DNA of 58,008 nucleotides from Pseudomonadota bacterium (GTDB taxonomy: Bacteria; Pseudomonadota; Gammaproteobacteria; Arenicellales; UBA868). Position numbers and translations under genes: made by a program. Each line of letters opens with the position of its first letter. Position 1 is the first letter of the stretch. The notes beneath the pieces are model-generated. The model had not been told where the DNA came from, did not search any database, and worked only from the letters and a program-made list of their open reading frames with translations. The stretch lies in assembly GCA_018672825.1 (NCBI GenBank), contig JABHUE010000051.1, positions 1 to 58,008 on the forward strand, in the 5' to 3' direction. Below are positions 8,856 to 17,288 of this stretch, one piece after another.

Positions 8856-9158
8856 CTACTCGGCATCGGCTGTTGCCAAAAACCGCATTTGATCTGAATC
8901 AACACGAATAAAGCCCTCGAGTGAAGGCATATTGGATTCAATATCGGCTCGACTGACGTCTCGACCCAACATATTCGAAACGGTATTAAATCGAATTACG
9001 CATACTCGCTCTACTTTGACCCGTACATAAGAGGCATGCTCTTCCACCTCGATCTTTCTACCCTCATTATCCTCATAGATAGCTTCAAGGACAGCGTCCC
9101 CAATTTCTCCGTTCTTAAGAACCGGGCCAACAAAACGATTTTCTTGCAAATTAGCCAT
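8856..9158 (-). CDS. Diiron monooxygenase effector/coupling protein (TmoD/MmoB type)
   Basis: A 100-residue cofactor-free effector. The start MANLQENRFVGPVLKNGEIG and the central segment YVRVKVERVCVIRF match the TmoD/DmpM/MmoB family. These small proteins bind the hydroxylase and gate oxygen activation and coupling of NADH oxidation to substrate hydroxylation. Fourth position in the operon, as in tmo and iso clusters. The call is made by family pattern plus position. Confidence 0.92.
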   Translation of the reverse strand: MANLQENRFVGPVLKNGEIGDAVLEAIYEDNEGRKIEVEEHASYVRVKVERVCVIRFNTVSNMLGRDVSRADIESNMPSLEGFIRVDSDQMRFLATADAE

Positions 9159-9181
9159 ATGCAGTACCTCGATTGATTATC

Positions 9182-9508
9182 TTAAGACTCAGGAAGGACA
9201 ACCCAAATACAATCATCCTCCACCTTTGACGGATAACTAGTCAGCGATGTCCCGGTTGGATTAATTCCTTTTCCCGAAATCGCATCGAACTGCCACAGGT
9301 GGGCAGAGCAAGTTAACACACAATTCTCTAGTTCACCTTCAACAAGAGGATGATCCTGATGGGGGCAAATGGGGCTATAGGCGCGTATTTCTCCACCAGG
9401 CGAGTGGACGATTAAAACCTCGCTTTCACCCACATCAAACACGTCCATCTCACCCTCCCAGACATCATCTACCTCACAAACTTTTTGATAATTTTCTTGG
9501 TCACTCAC
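9182..9508 (-). CDS. Rieske ferredoxin of diiron monooxygenase (TmoC type)
   Basis: A 108-residue Rieske protein with iron-sulfur ligands Cys48 and His50 (CPH) and Cys67 and His70 (CSAHLWQF). It shuttles electrons from the reductase to the diiron hydroxylase. A separate Rieske ferredoxin is diagnostic of the four-component toluene/alkene/isoprene group and separates it from methane, phenol and propane monooxygenases. The ATG overlaps the stop of the upstream gamma-subunit gene by four bases, implying translational coupling. Confidence 0.95.
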   Translation of the reverse strand: MSDQENYQKVCEVDDVWEGEMDVFDVGESEVLIVHSPGGEIRAYSPICPHQDHPLVEGELENCVLTCSAHLWQFDAISGKGINPTGTSLTSYPSKVEDDCIWVVLPES

Positions 9509-9771
9509 TGCGCTTGTTCTACGTACACTTGAAGGGCTTCCATCTGAATGAAGTTCGCATCCAATACCTTTAACTTGTTATCTAGAGGCTCGTCGGCCCC
9601 ATGAATTCGCGCACGCAAAACAGTCTTTTCAGGGAAAGGGGCAACAAAAACACCTGCAATTTGATCCACGCACGTGTTGATTACCTCTTCAATCGTGTTC
9701 TGATCATCGACCACGATTACTTTATAACCGTAGTCTCCTTGCAAATTAATTGCCAAAGGAAAGTCTGCCAT
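9505..9771 (-). CDS. Diiron monooxygenase hydroxylase gamma subunit (TmoB type)
   Basis: An 88-residue protein starting MADFPLAINLQGDYGYKVIV, the typical N-terminus of TmoB-like gamma subunits, with an internal VDQIAGVFVAPFPEKTVLR segment also seen in the family. It has no cofactor motif and is a structural part of the hydroxylase. It lies 40 bp after the alpha-subunit stop and overlaps the Rieske ferredoxin start by four bases. Confidence 0.92.
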   Translation of the reverse strand: MADFPLAINLQGDYGYKVIVVDDQNTIEEVINTCVDQIAGVFVAPFPEKTVLRARIHGADEPLDNKLKVLDANFIQMEALQVYVEQAQ

Positions 9772-9811
9772 GATTGTTTACTCCGAAGTCACGCGGGATT
9801 TAAGCGTCTGG

Positions 9812-11323
9812 TTAACCGGTCGCATATTTCTTTTCCGCGTCTTCGTCTTCGTCATAACCGTCGACCCAGCGATAGTTATAGCCATCAGTTCCCCGCTCTG
9901 ACTCACTTTGACCCATGTAGTTATAGAAGTCGTCTGGTTCGGGCCCGATAGTGCCGTCGAATACGCGGTCGATAATACTCTTGTGACCCTTATAGCGCTC
10001 CGGCTCAATCTCGAAAATCCACTTACAAGGTTCCGAACAAAAATGGTACCGACGATCATCTATATCTACGTGATGATTCACTGCGTTCCACTCGTTACCC
10101 GCTGTTCCAACCACCTCTAATCCACACATATTACAAATAAGTGGCGGTGGCGCCGGAACCGTTTTCTCGTAATCCCCATTTCTAATATTTTCAGAAATCA
10201 CGTCCCAGCATTTTCCATATGTCTCATTCCATCCAGGGTACTTTTCCTCAAGCCATTCTCTTTCTGCTGGAGAGGTTCCCGCGATGGGACGCCACCATTC
10301 TGTTGCTCGATATGCGTACACGCCGATTTGATTAGCATGATGGAAGCTGCAGATATCCTTTTTTAATATGTCCCAGTACCAAGGTAGATCCAGACCCAAT
10401 GCCTCAACGGTTCTTCCAAACTGGCCAATCACCCACTCTTCCATAAAGTCTTTCAGGGAATTTTCGCGATGCTCAAGCGGCGTGTAATAGTCCATCCCGA
10501 TGCCACTTAACGCGGAAAACTGCTTCCACATTCGCCAGAAAGAAATCTCTACCAGTTGCTGCGCCTCTTTCTTTTTACCGTTCTCGACCATGATGCGGAC
10601 GATAGGTTCGCCGATTTGCGCATGTCGAGCTTCATCGGTTTGGATACTCTGCAACATCGTCGCAAAGCTGTGATCTCCACATTTCGCTGCATCAGCCGAC
10701 AAGGCAACAAACTGTAAATTGGTAAACGCTAATTCAAGGCCCATGTTGAGCATAATTGCCGCACTGGTCGCATCGCGTGTATGAGCAATATCGTCCAACG
10801 CATGGCGCAAACTAATGATGATCCAGTTCTCAGTTTTTGACGATTTATGGCACCAGTCAAAAACCGAATCATGTTTGAGAAATTCATAGGCAAAATAAAT
10901 CTGTATCTGGCCGTGGCGAATTTCATCGAGCGTGCCGAACGTTGCCATATTCCTCATGCCCGGGGACTGACAAAATCTCGTCATACGAGCAAAAGCAGAT
11001 GCAGAATGAAACTCCGCCCAACAGACTGCACTGAAGTGGAGGGCGAGCAGCGCTTTCCAGTGAGGAGAGGCGTTCTTGAAGAACTCTGCCCTTGCCAGCG
11101 CTGCCTTTACCGAATAGGCGCCAACATCCTTATCTCTCTGCGCTCCCACATAGTCTCGATATGTTGACTTGTAAGGCTCATCAAATGCTTCCCATTTCTC
11201 CAGGGGAATATCGAAATTATTCGACATGGGTGCTGGATACAATTCGTCTTGACTGACATATGAAGGGGTCCAGTTAGTTTCTCGAGCGAGGTCGTACCAC
11301 TCTTCCATCTTAAGTAGAGCCAT
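9812..11323 (-). CDS. Soluble diiron monooxygenase hydroxylase alpha subunit (TmoA type)
   Basis: The 503-residue catalytic subunit. The six diiron ligands fall at exactly the positions known for toluene 4-monooxygenase T4moH: Glu104, Glu134, His137, Glu197, Glu231 and His234. The conserved active-site Thr201, Asn202 and Gln228 are also at the same numbers. A C-terminal YHS-like segment with CNMC (about 404-407) and CSEPC is retained. Pocket positions differ from T4moH as I recall it: 100 is Val (Ile), 103 Ala (Gly), 107 Ser (Ala), 176 Leu (Phe), 196 Leu (Phe), while Phe205 and Gln141 are kept. The enzyme hydroxylates or epoxidises a small hydrophobic substrate; toluene is not assured. It is the first gene of the six-gene operon and divergent from an Lrp-type regulator. 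Confidence 0.95.
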   Translation of the reverse strand: MALLKMEEWYDLARETNWTPSYVSQDELYPAPMSNNFDIPLEKWEAFDEPYKSTYRDYVGAQRDKDVGAYSVKAALARAEFFKNASPHWKALLALHFSAVCWAEFHSASAFARMTRFCQSPGMRNMATFGTLDEIRHGQIQIYFAYEFLKHDSVFDWCHKSSKTENWIIISLRHALDDIAHTRDATSAAIMLNMGLELAFTNLQFVALSADAAKCGDHSFATMLQSIQTDEARHAQIGEPIVRIMVENGKKKEAQQLVEISFWRMWKQFSALSGIGMDYYTPLEHRENSLKDFMEEWVIGQFGRTVEALGLDLPWYWDILKKDICSFHHANQIGVYAYRATEWWRPIAGTSPAEREWLEEKYPGWNETYGKCWDVISENIRNGDYEKTVPAPPPLICNMCGLEVVGTAGNEWNAVNHHVDIDDRRYHFCSEPCKWIFEIEPERYKGHKSIIDRVFDGTIGPEPDDFYNYMGQSESERGTDGYNYRWVDGYDEDEDAEKKYATG

Positions 11324-11764
11324 TAGTCTTTATCTCCAAAAGCGCGTTAAACAGGTTGATACCAAAATATTAGTTCGCCGAGTCGAAACTACTTCCGAGC
11401 AGGATCTGATCGAGCACTTGATATCAAATCTAACACCGATATTCGTCGCAATCAAAGCTTTGAATCGGCTTTTTCGTCAGCCTGCTTTATCAGGTTCGCT
11501 TGAATATTTTTTTGGCAAAAGTCTACTAATACCTGCATAAATTTAAATTTTATTTCTAATAATGTTATTTAATTTTTAATATTAAATGAAATATACCTAC
11601 CTAATTAGTATACATAATTAGTATACATAATTAAAACGAATTTCGTTGACCCATCATAGTTTTAAAACTATATTCGTTTCTGATCGCTCCAATTCCGACT
11701 CTTCATTAAAAATTCAGGGTCAAGAAAAGATTTATAGCTACAGCCAACTCGGCATGGGCATTAA
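11324..11764. other. 441-bp A-T rich divergent promoter region between monooxygenase operon and regulator
   Basis: The two transcription units start back to back here. The stretch becomes very A-T rich toward the regulator (about 11500-11640) and contains the tandem repeat described separately. No open frame or RNA gene seen. It is the expected control region for the monooxygenase operon and for the regulator and importer genes. Confidence 0.7.
11603..11628. promoter_or_regulatory. Tandem 13-bp direct repeat, candidate Lrp/AsnC operator
   Basis: AATTAGTATACAT occurs twice head to tail (11603-11615 and 11616-11628) and is followed by a further AATTA. Each unit contains the palindrome GTATAC. 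Lrp/AsnC proteins bind phased, A-T rich, imperfectly symmetrical sites, and a gene for such a regulator starts about 135 bp away. The repeat is seen; operator function is inferred. Confidence 0.5.
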
Positions 11765-12361
11765 ATGAAAAACAAAATCGCGGGAAATTCGAAATTAACA
11801 TCGCCGTCACCACCGGGTATCGCTGGCGTTCGTGATTTCACTTTCGCAAGATCTAAAGCCAAAAATGAGCCGGAAGCAGAATTTTTTGGTCAGCCAAGAA
11901 TCGAGGGCCTTAATCTTAAAATCGTCGAACACCTTAAAGAGGATGGCCGAGCAACGTTCTCATCCATTGCTGAGAAATTAGGCGTATCTGAATCGACCGT
12001 TCGCACGCGCGTGACACGAATGCGTGAGCAAAATATTATTCAATTTATAACGGTTACCAATCCTCTGGCCCTTGGTCATTCATCTTGGGCAATGTTGGGG
12101 ATTTCTGTTGGACAAAATTCAAGTGCAGCTGAAGCCGCTGAATATTTCCGAGAAATCGACGAGGTCGTATACGCGATGCGAGTCGCTGGACGTTTTGATT
12201 TGCTGGTGGAGGTCGTTGTCGATTCACCGGTCAGCCTGCGAGCTTTTCTTGATGAACACTGCTATGAATCATCTTTAGTTTCTTCCGTTGAACCGATGAT
12301 GGGCTTAGGTCTCTACAAGTCCTTATACAAATGGGAGATTCCATTAGCTGATCCAAAATAA
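11765..12361 (+). CDS. Lrp/AsnC-family transcriptional regulator
   Basis: A 198-residue regulator. After a basic, probably disordered N-terminal extension of about 45 residues comes a winged helix-turn-helix (about 52-95; TFSSIAEKLGVSESTVRTRV) and an Lrp-type ligand-binding RAM domain (about 105-190). Usual length is about 150-165, so the extension is unusual; an internal start is possible but no Met lies close before the HTH. It is divergent from the diiron monooxygenase operon and upstream of the ABC importer genes. I infer it senses the substrate or a product of that pathway and controls both sides. Confidence 0.9.
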   Translation: MKNKIAGNSKLTSPSPPGIAGVRDFTFARSKAKNEPEAEFFGQPRIEGLNLKIVEHLKEDGRATFSSIAEKLGVSESTVRTRVTRMREQNIIQFITVTNPLALGHSSWAMLGISVGQNSSAAEAAEYFREIDEVVYAMRVAGRFDLLVEVVVDSPVSLRAFLDEHCYESSLVSSVEPMMGLGLYKSLYKWEIPLADPK

Positions 12362-12425
12362 ATACTGGATTTAATTAGCGTCAAAATGATTCTCCTTCAA
12401 GCGTTTAATACATTATTTAAGTCAA

Positions 12426-13265
12426 ATGACCGATAAGCCCAACAATCAAGCACCAATCTTCGCTCCTCCTCGAGAAAGTTTCTTCTCGGTTCGAGGGTCA
12501 GTTTCAGGACGCCAACGTTTTGTTCTCGGTTTCTTGGGGCTCGTTTCCTTTTTTCTGATCTGGCAGATTGGTCATTGGATAACCCCCGAGTTACAGAGAA
12601 AGTTTCTACCAGGCGTGGACGATGTTGTCGGAAAAATCTACTTTTTGATAGTAAATAAAGGCTTCCTCGCTGATATTGCGGTCAGCCTCTACCGAATCTA
12701 TCTTAGTTTTTTCGTTGCATGCGCAGTCGCCATTCCGCTCGGCTTATTAATGGGATGTTTTGTTAAGGTTCAAGCCCTGATTAATCCTACTGTAGGTGGA
12801 CTCAGGTACCTTCCAGCAGCCTCTTTTGTCCCTCTGCTGCTTGTCTATATGGGTCCTACTGACACCGCAAAAATGGCATTACTCTTTCTGGGGTGCGTTT
12901 TCTTTCTAATTGCATTGATACTCGATAACGTGCTCGCTGTACCAAAAGAATTTATTGAATCTGCCCAAACCATGGGTGCCAGCCGAAGGCACATTGTAGT
13001 CAATGTCGCGCTTCGAGCATCGGCACCCCAAATATTGGATTCAATGAGAAACATGATTGCTGTTTCATGGACCTATCTAGTAATTGCAGAAATTGTTGCC
13101 GCAACCGATGGTATCGGGGCCGTGATGATGAGAGGTGCAAAATTTCTTCATATCGACGTCATCATGGCCGGAATTTTGACAATAGGTGTTCTCGGAGTCC
13201 TGACGGATATTCTTTTTAGATTTGCCGCCCATATCCTCTTTCCATACATACACAAGCGTAAATAG
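12426..13265 (+). CDS. ABC transporter permease, TauC/SsuC/ThiX type
   Basis: A 279-residue inner-membrane permease with about six helices and the cytoplasmic EAA coupling loop (ESAQTMGASRRHIVVNVALR, about residues 178-197). The family imports taurine, alkanesulfonates, nitrate, or pyrimidine precursors of thiamine. It begins 64 bp after the Lrp-type gene and precedes its ATPase and binding-protein genes. The adjacent catabolic genes suggest the cargo is the growth substrate of the diiron monooxygenase route. No clear ribosome site precedes the ATG. Confidence 0.92.
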   Translation: MTDKPNNQAPIFAPPRESFFSVRGSVSGRQRFVLGFLGLVSFFLIWQIGHWITPELQRKFLPGVDDVVGKIYFLIVNKGFLADIAVSLYRIYLSFFVACAVAIPLGLLMGCFVKVQALINPTVGGLRYLPAASFVPLLLVYMGPTDTAKMALLFLGCVFFLIALILDNVLAVPKEFIESAQTMGASRRHIVVNVALRASAPQILDSMRNMIAVSWTYLVIAEIVAATDGIGAVMMRGAKFLHIDVIMAGILTIGVLGVLTDILFRFAAHILFPYIHKRK

Positions 13266-13333
13266 GTATAGGTCTCTGATGAATTCTCTAATTATTCTGA
13301 GTTACGGCCCAAGAACTATCAGAGGTATCTGTA

Positions 13334-14119
13334 ATGCCTAAAAATCCAATCAGCGTTGATAGAGTGAGTAAAACCTATCTCAATGGTGCGTTCACTGCGC
13401 TTGATGAAATGACGCTTGAAATCGAAGAAAACAAAGTCACCGCATTTATTGGGCCATCCGGCTGTGGAAAAACAACTCTTCTTCGACTTATTGCAGGACT
13501 TGAGTATCCAGACCGCGGCAGTCTACTTTCTTATGGAGAGCCTATTACTGGGCCTGCGCCGGAACGTGGCATGGTTTTCCAGGCCTACACATCTTTTCCA
13601 TGGCTTACAACGATTCGCAACATTCAGCATGGCATGGAGATTCAGGGTATTCCGAAATCTGAAATCAAAGATCGAGCTCACCATTTTTTAAAACTAGTGC
13701 ACCTGACAAAGTTTGCAAACTCTTACCCATCCGAACTTTCTGGAGGTATGAAACAACGAGTCGCTATTGCTCGCACGCTTGCCCAAGATCCGCGTATTTT
13801 ATTGCTCGATGAACCTTTTGGCGCGCTTGATGCTCAAGTGACCTGGGAAATGGAAGAGATGGTCATCGAGATCATCGAAAGTGAGCAGAAGACTGTGGTC
13901 CTGGTAACCCATGATATTCAAGAAGCCATTTATCTAGCTGATCGAATTATTTTCTTCACTCGACAACCCGGAAAAATAAAAGCCGATCTCGCAATGGAGT
14001 TTAAAGAAGGTAAACGCTTCGAGCGCAAAGAAGATCTCTTAGGTAAAGATGGATATATTGAAATGGAGAAAAAATTATATCGAATGATGCGAGAGGAAAT
14101 TAAAGATTTATCTAATTAA
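13334..14119 (+). CDS. ABC transporter ATPase, TauB/SsuB type
   Basis: A 261-residue nucleotide-binding subunit. Walker A is GPSGCGKTT (about 39-47), the signature is LSGGMKQR (about 135-142), Walker B is ILLLDEPFGALD, and the switch His follows in LVTHDIQEA. It pairs with the permease upstream and binding protein downstream. Specificity lies in the binding protein, so it does not identify the substrate. Confidence 0.95.
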   Translation: MPKNPISVDRVSKTYLNGAFTALDEMTLEIEENKVTAFIGPSGCGKTTLLRLIAGLEYPDRGSLLSYGEPITGPAPERGMVFQAYTSFPWLTTIRNIQHGMEIQGIPKSEIKDRAHHFLKLVHLTKFANSYPSELSGGMKQRVAIARTLAQDPRILLLDEPFGALDAQVTWEMEEMVIEIIESEQKTVVLVTHDIQEAIYLADRIIFFTRQPGKIKADLAMEFKEGKRFERKEDLLGKDGYIEMEKKLYRMMREEIKDLSN

Positions 14120-14182
14120 GCCAACAAACAAGGCCTAATAAATTAAAAATTTGTAAAACCGTTAAATATAGAGGAGGAAGTA

Positions 14183-15265
14183 ATGAAATCTAAATATCGT
14201 TCGTTTTTTAGGAAAAGTTTGCAATTATTATCAGTACTAGCGGTGGTCGCTTTACCATTTACCTTTGCGAGTAAAGCAACCGCTGCAGAGACCATTAGAG
14301 TGGGGCATTGGAGTTGGCCAGGTTATGGTTTCTACTATGTGAATGAACATCACAATCTCTCACCTGATCTGAATTTTGAATTCACGGTTATCGAAGATCC
14401 GGTACAGCTATTTTCATTATTAGCAACTAACAAGTTAGATGTTGTCTTGAGCACAATCGAATTCGGGCCGATACTTGCTGCCGAAGACATGGGGTCCAAA
14501 CTGGTTGCTATGACGAATCTCGGCTATGGATCGGACGACATCATTGTTCATCCAGATATCAAGTCTGCGAGCGATCTAAAGGGCAAACAGGTCGCCATCT
14601 TGGAAGGTGGTCTATCCCACATCATGATGGGTATTTGGCTCGAGCAAAATGGTGTGAAGTGGGATGAGGTAGAGATGGTCAACCTATATGCGGCAGATGC
14701 AGCGGCCGCAATGGTTAGCGGTCAAGTCGCAGCAGCAGAGCTTTGGGCGCCATTTAATTCTGAGGTCCTCGAATCATTGCCTGGAAGTCGATCTGTCGCT
14801 AACTCGCTTGACTCGCAATGGTTAGAAAGCGGTCTAATCGCGGATGCTGTCTTCATGTCAAACGATATGCTTGAAAATCGACGAGACCTCTCAGTCAAAG
14901 CGCTTCAGGCCTTATTTAAGGGTGTCGAACATTGGCGAGCCAATTCAGCGGAAGATAACAAAATCATCGCCGAAAAAACAGGATTCCCCATCGAGGACGT
15001 CGATGCCATTATCGGAAATGGGAAACTCACCAATAAAGTCGCTGATAACGATATTAGTGATGGCACTCTCTACATGTACACCATGGAAGAAGCGGCCCGC
15101 TTTTGCGGTGTTGCGGACGGTGCTCCACCCTTCGGCCAGACAAATGGTCAGATGATTAACCACTGGAACCTTACTCAGAAATGGTGGGTGAATTTTGGCT
15201 TCATGACTAAGACTGTGAGTCACGAGGGAGGCCTTGATTGTGCGTTGGTCAAAGAATCAATGTGA
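14183..15265 (+). CDS. ABC transporter substrate-binding protein, NMT1/SsuA-like
   Basis: A 360-residue periplasmic binding protein with a long signal peptide (about 1-34, ending FASKATAAET). The mature part is of the NMT1/THI5-like and SsuA/TauA class: ETIRVGHWSWPGYGFYYV, a central LKGKQVAILEGG, and the hinge-region LYAADAAAAMVSGQVAAAELW. This class binds pyrimidines, sulfonates, aromatic acids or nitrate. A strong GAGGAGG site lies just upstream of the ATG at 14183, consistent with high expression. A terminator follows the gene. Ligand is unknown. Confidence 0.9.
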   Translation: MKSKYRSFFRKSLQLLSVLAVVALPFTFASKATAAETIRVGHWSWPGYGFYYVNEHHNLSPDLNFEFTVIEDPVQLFSLLATNKLDVVLSTIEFGPILAAEDMGSKLVAMTNLGYGSDDIIVHPDIKSASDLKGKQVAILEGGLSHIMMGIWLEQNGVKWDEVEMVNLYAADAAAAMVSGQVAAAELWAPFNSEVLESLPGSRSVANSLDSQWLESGLIADAVFMSNDMLENRRDLSVKALQALFKGVEHWRANSAEDNKIIAEKTGFPIEDVDAIIGNGKLTNKVADNDISDGTLYMYTMEEAARFCGVADGAPPFGQTNGQMINHWNLTQKWWVNFGFMTKTVSHEGGLDCALVKESM

Positions 15266-15316
15266 TTTAAATAAGACGCTATTAAGTGTCGGATAAATCG
15301 GTATTTTCTAAAATTG

Positions 15317-15346
15317 AAGGTGCAGAATTTTCTGCACCTTTTTTTT
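15317..15346 (+). terminator. Rho-independent terminator after the ABC binding-protein gene
   Basis: A perfect 10-bp stem (AAGGTGCAGA / TCTGCACCTT, 15317-15326 and 15331-15340) with a 4-base loop is followed by a T run to 15346. The ribosome site of the next gene (GGAG, 15347-15350) abuts the T run, so read-through is needed to express the deacylase from the same promoter. Confidence 0.9.
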
Positions 15347-15356
15347 GGAGTAAAAA

Positions 15357-16499
15357 ATGAGTGCGATAGATCTAACCAAAAAACTTGTAAATTTCAATAC
15401 CGTCTCTCGGGACAGCAACCTACCTTTAATCGATTATGTTGCCACTTATCTCGATGATTTTGGCATTAAATCTCATCGCGTTGAAAGTCCAGATGGCAAG
15501 AAGTCGAATCTCTACGCATCCATTGGTCCAGAGGAACCTGGTGGTGTCGTCCTTTCTGGCCACACCGATGTTGTCCCCACCGACGGTCAAGATTGGCACA
15601 CTGATCCTTTCATGCCAGAAATCAAGGATGGCAACCTTTTAGGAAGGGGGACTTGTGACATGAAGGGGTTCATTGGTACCGCACTCTCATTGGTTCCAGA
15701 AATGAACTCCTTAGAGAAACCGATTCATTTTGCTCTTTCATATGATGAGGAAATTGGCTGCAAAGGTGCACCGAGCATGATTGCAGAAATTGTCGACAAA
15801 CTTCCTCCACCACAAGCAGTAATCGTGGGCGAACCGACAGGTATGAAGGCAATCACAGGCCATAAAGGTATGGTCACCTTAAAAACTGCTGTTCAGGGTC
15901 ATGAGGCACACTCAAGTCAAATTCACCGTGGCGTAAGTGCAGTAATGACAGCGGCTACTTTGGTAACCAAGTTAAACGCAATGACTCAAGAATTGGCCGC
16001 CGCTACCGATACCGCAACTGGCTTTGAGCCGCATCATTCCACGATTCACGTTGGCATCATCCGTGGCGGAACCGCAATCAATATTATTTCACGTCGGTGC
16101 GAATTCCAGTGGGACATCAGATGTATTCCGGCGGATGATCCGAAAATTATCCTTGACGAGTTTGAGAAGTTTTGTAGAGATGAAATTCTCCCCAACATGA
16201 AGTCAATCGATCCACAGTGCTCAATCGACACTCAGATAACAGCTTCTGCGCCTTCTTTTTTAATGGCAGACTCTCCTGCGCTCTCTTTGCTTACGGCACT
16301 TGGCGTACAGCCTGCAAAGAGTCATGCGCCTTATGTAGCTGAAGCCGGACAGTTTCAATCATCGGGGTTGCCTACCGTAATCTGCGGCCCTGGATTCATC
16401 GACCAAGCCCACAAGCCGAATGAGTTCATTGCACTCGATCAATTGAATCAAGGTGAGCAACTCCTGCGAAGCGTGATCCAACGTTTAACCAGATCGTGA
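15357..16499 (+). CDS. argE: M20-family deacylase, acetylornithine deacetylase (ArgE)-like
   Basis: A 380-residue M20 metalloenzyme. Zinc and catalytic motifs are SGHTDVVP (His), GTCDMKG (bridging Asp), YDEEIGCKG (catalytic Glu pair), GEPTGM (Glu) and a C-terminal His in DQAHKPNEF. Length and motifs fit ArgE, which removes acetyl from N2-acetylornithine. It sits downstream of an importer and opposite a monooxygenase operon, not with arginine genes, so it may instead cleave an N-acyl catabolic intermediate. Its ribosome site directly follows a terminator hairpin. The family is certain; the arginine role is not. Confidence 0.85.
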   Translation: MSAIDLTKKLVNFNTVSRDSNLPLIDYVATYLDDFGIKSHRVESPDGKKSNLYASIGPEEPGGVVLSGHTDVVPTDGQDWHTDPFMPEIKDGNLLGRGTCDMKGFIGTALSLVPEMNSLEKPIHFALSYDEEIGCKGAPSMIAEIVDKLPPPQAVIVGEPTGMKAITGHKGMVTLKTAVQGHEAHSSQIHRGVSAVMTAATLVTKLNAMTQELAAATDTATGFEPHHSTIHVGIIRGGTAINIISRRCEFQWDIRCIPADDPKIILDEFEKFCRDEILPNMKSIDPQCSIDTQITASAPSFLMADSPALSLLTALGVQPAKSHAPYVAEAGQFQSSGLPTVICGPGFIDQAHKPNEFIALDQLNQGEQLLRSVIQRLTRS

Positions 16500-16556
16500 G
16501 CGCATAACGAGGAAAGTGTTGTGGTCAAAGGCGTACATTAATCTGCGGCGCCATTT

Positions 16557-17288
16557 TTAGATCAGCAACGATTTAAGCTCTCGCCAGTTAGGAAGAAATT
16601 GGTCCATAAGTGAATAAAACCGATTGCTATGACTTGGCTCCAACAGGTGCACCAGTTCATGGACCATCACATGCTCGAGAGCTGCTTTCGGGAACTTTGC
16701 AAGCTCTGAATTAATTCGAATATTGGCTGTTTGGACATTACAGCTGCCCCACTTGGACTTCATTTTTTGAACGAACAAGCGTCCTGGCGTCACCTGCAAA
16801 ACAGGGGCCCACTGATCAATCATTTCTGTTCCCACAATCCTTACCTGGTTAGCGTACCAATCCCCAAGCAATTTTTGTTTTTGCGCCAGTGAGATTTCAT
16901 GCGGCGTAATGATGGCAAGGTGTTCTTGAGTTAACACGATCTGTCGTCGACCCACACCAATCCTGTTAATTATCGCGACATCAGTACCCCAAACCCGATG
17001 ACTCTCTCCATCTTCAAATGTCTTGTTGTTTCTCTTTTCATATTCGACGGCAGCGGCTTGTTTTTGTTTTATCCAATTTGCCCTCGATCGAACCAGAAAT
17101 TCAACATCTTCCCGATCAGTCTTAACCGGGGTCGATACGAGCACATCAAGGGTTTTGGAATCAATTCGAATATAGCCATGCTTGATTTTCTTTCGGGTTA
17201 CCACAACAGTGAGTCCATCTACCCTATAGCGGTATATCTCGTTTTCAGGTTTTGATCGGGTCATTGACATAAAATTAATCGTGATCAA
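16557..17288 (-). CDS. YgjP-type M48 metallopeptidase domain protein
   Basis: A 243-residue protein of the YgjP/DUF45 family. The C-terminal zinc motif is HELVHLLEPSHSNRFYSLMD (about 209-228), i.e. H-E-x-x-H plus the downstream H-S-x-x-F-(Y/W), preceded by the hallmark KSKWGSCN. The likely start may be one of the internal Met codons (MTRSKPEN), as the first residues add little. It is a single gene convergent with the deacylase. Biological role of the family is poorly known. Confidence 0.87.
   Translation of the reverse strand: MITINFMSMTRSKPENEIYRYRVDGLTVVVTRKKIKHGYIRIDSKTLDVLVSTPVKTDREDVEFLVRSRANWIKQKQAAAVEYEKRNNKTFEDGESHRVWGTDVAIINRIGVGRRQIVLTQEHLAIITPHEISLAQKQKLLGDWYANQVRIVGTEMIDQWAPVLQVTPGRLFVQKMKSKWGSCNVQTANIRINSELAKFPKAALEHVMVHELVHLLEPSHSNRFYSLMDQFLPNWRELKSLLI

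Noticed and set aside
6694-11323. Methane or phenol monooxygenase
   Set aside because: A separate Rieske ferredoxin gene and the A-B-C-D-E-F order mark the four-component toluene/alkene/isoprene group.
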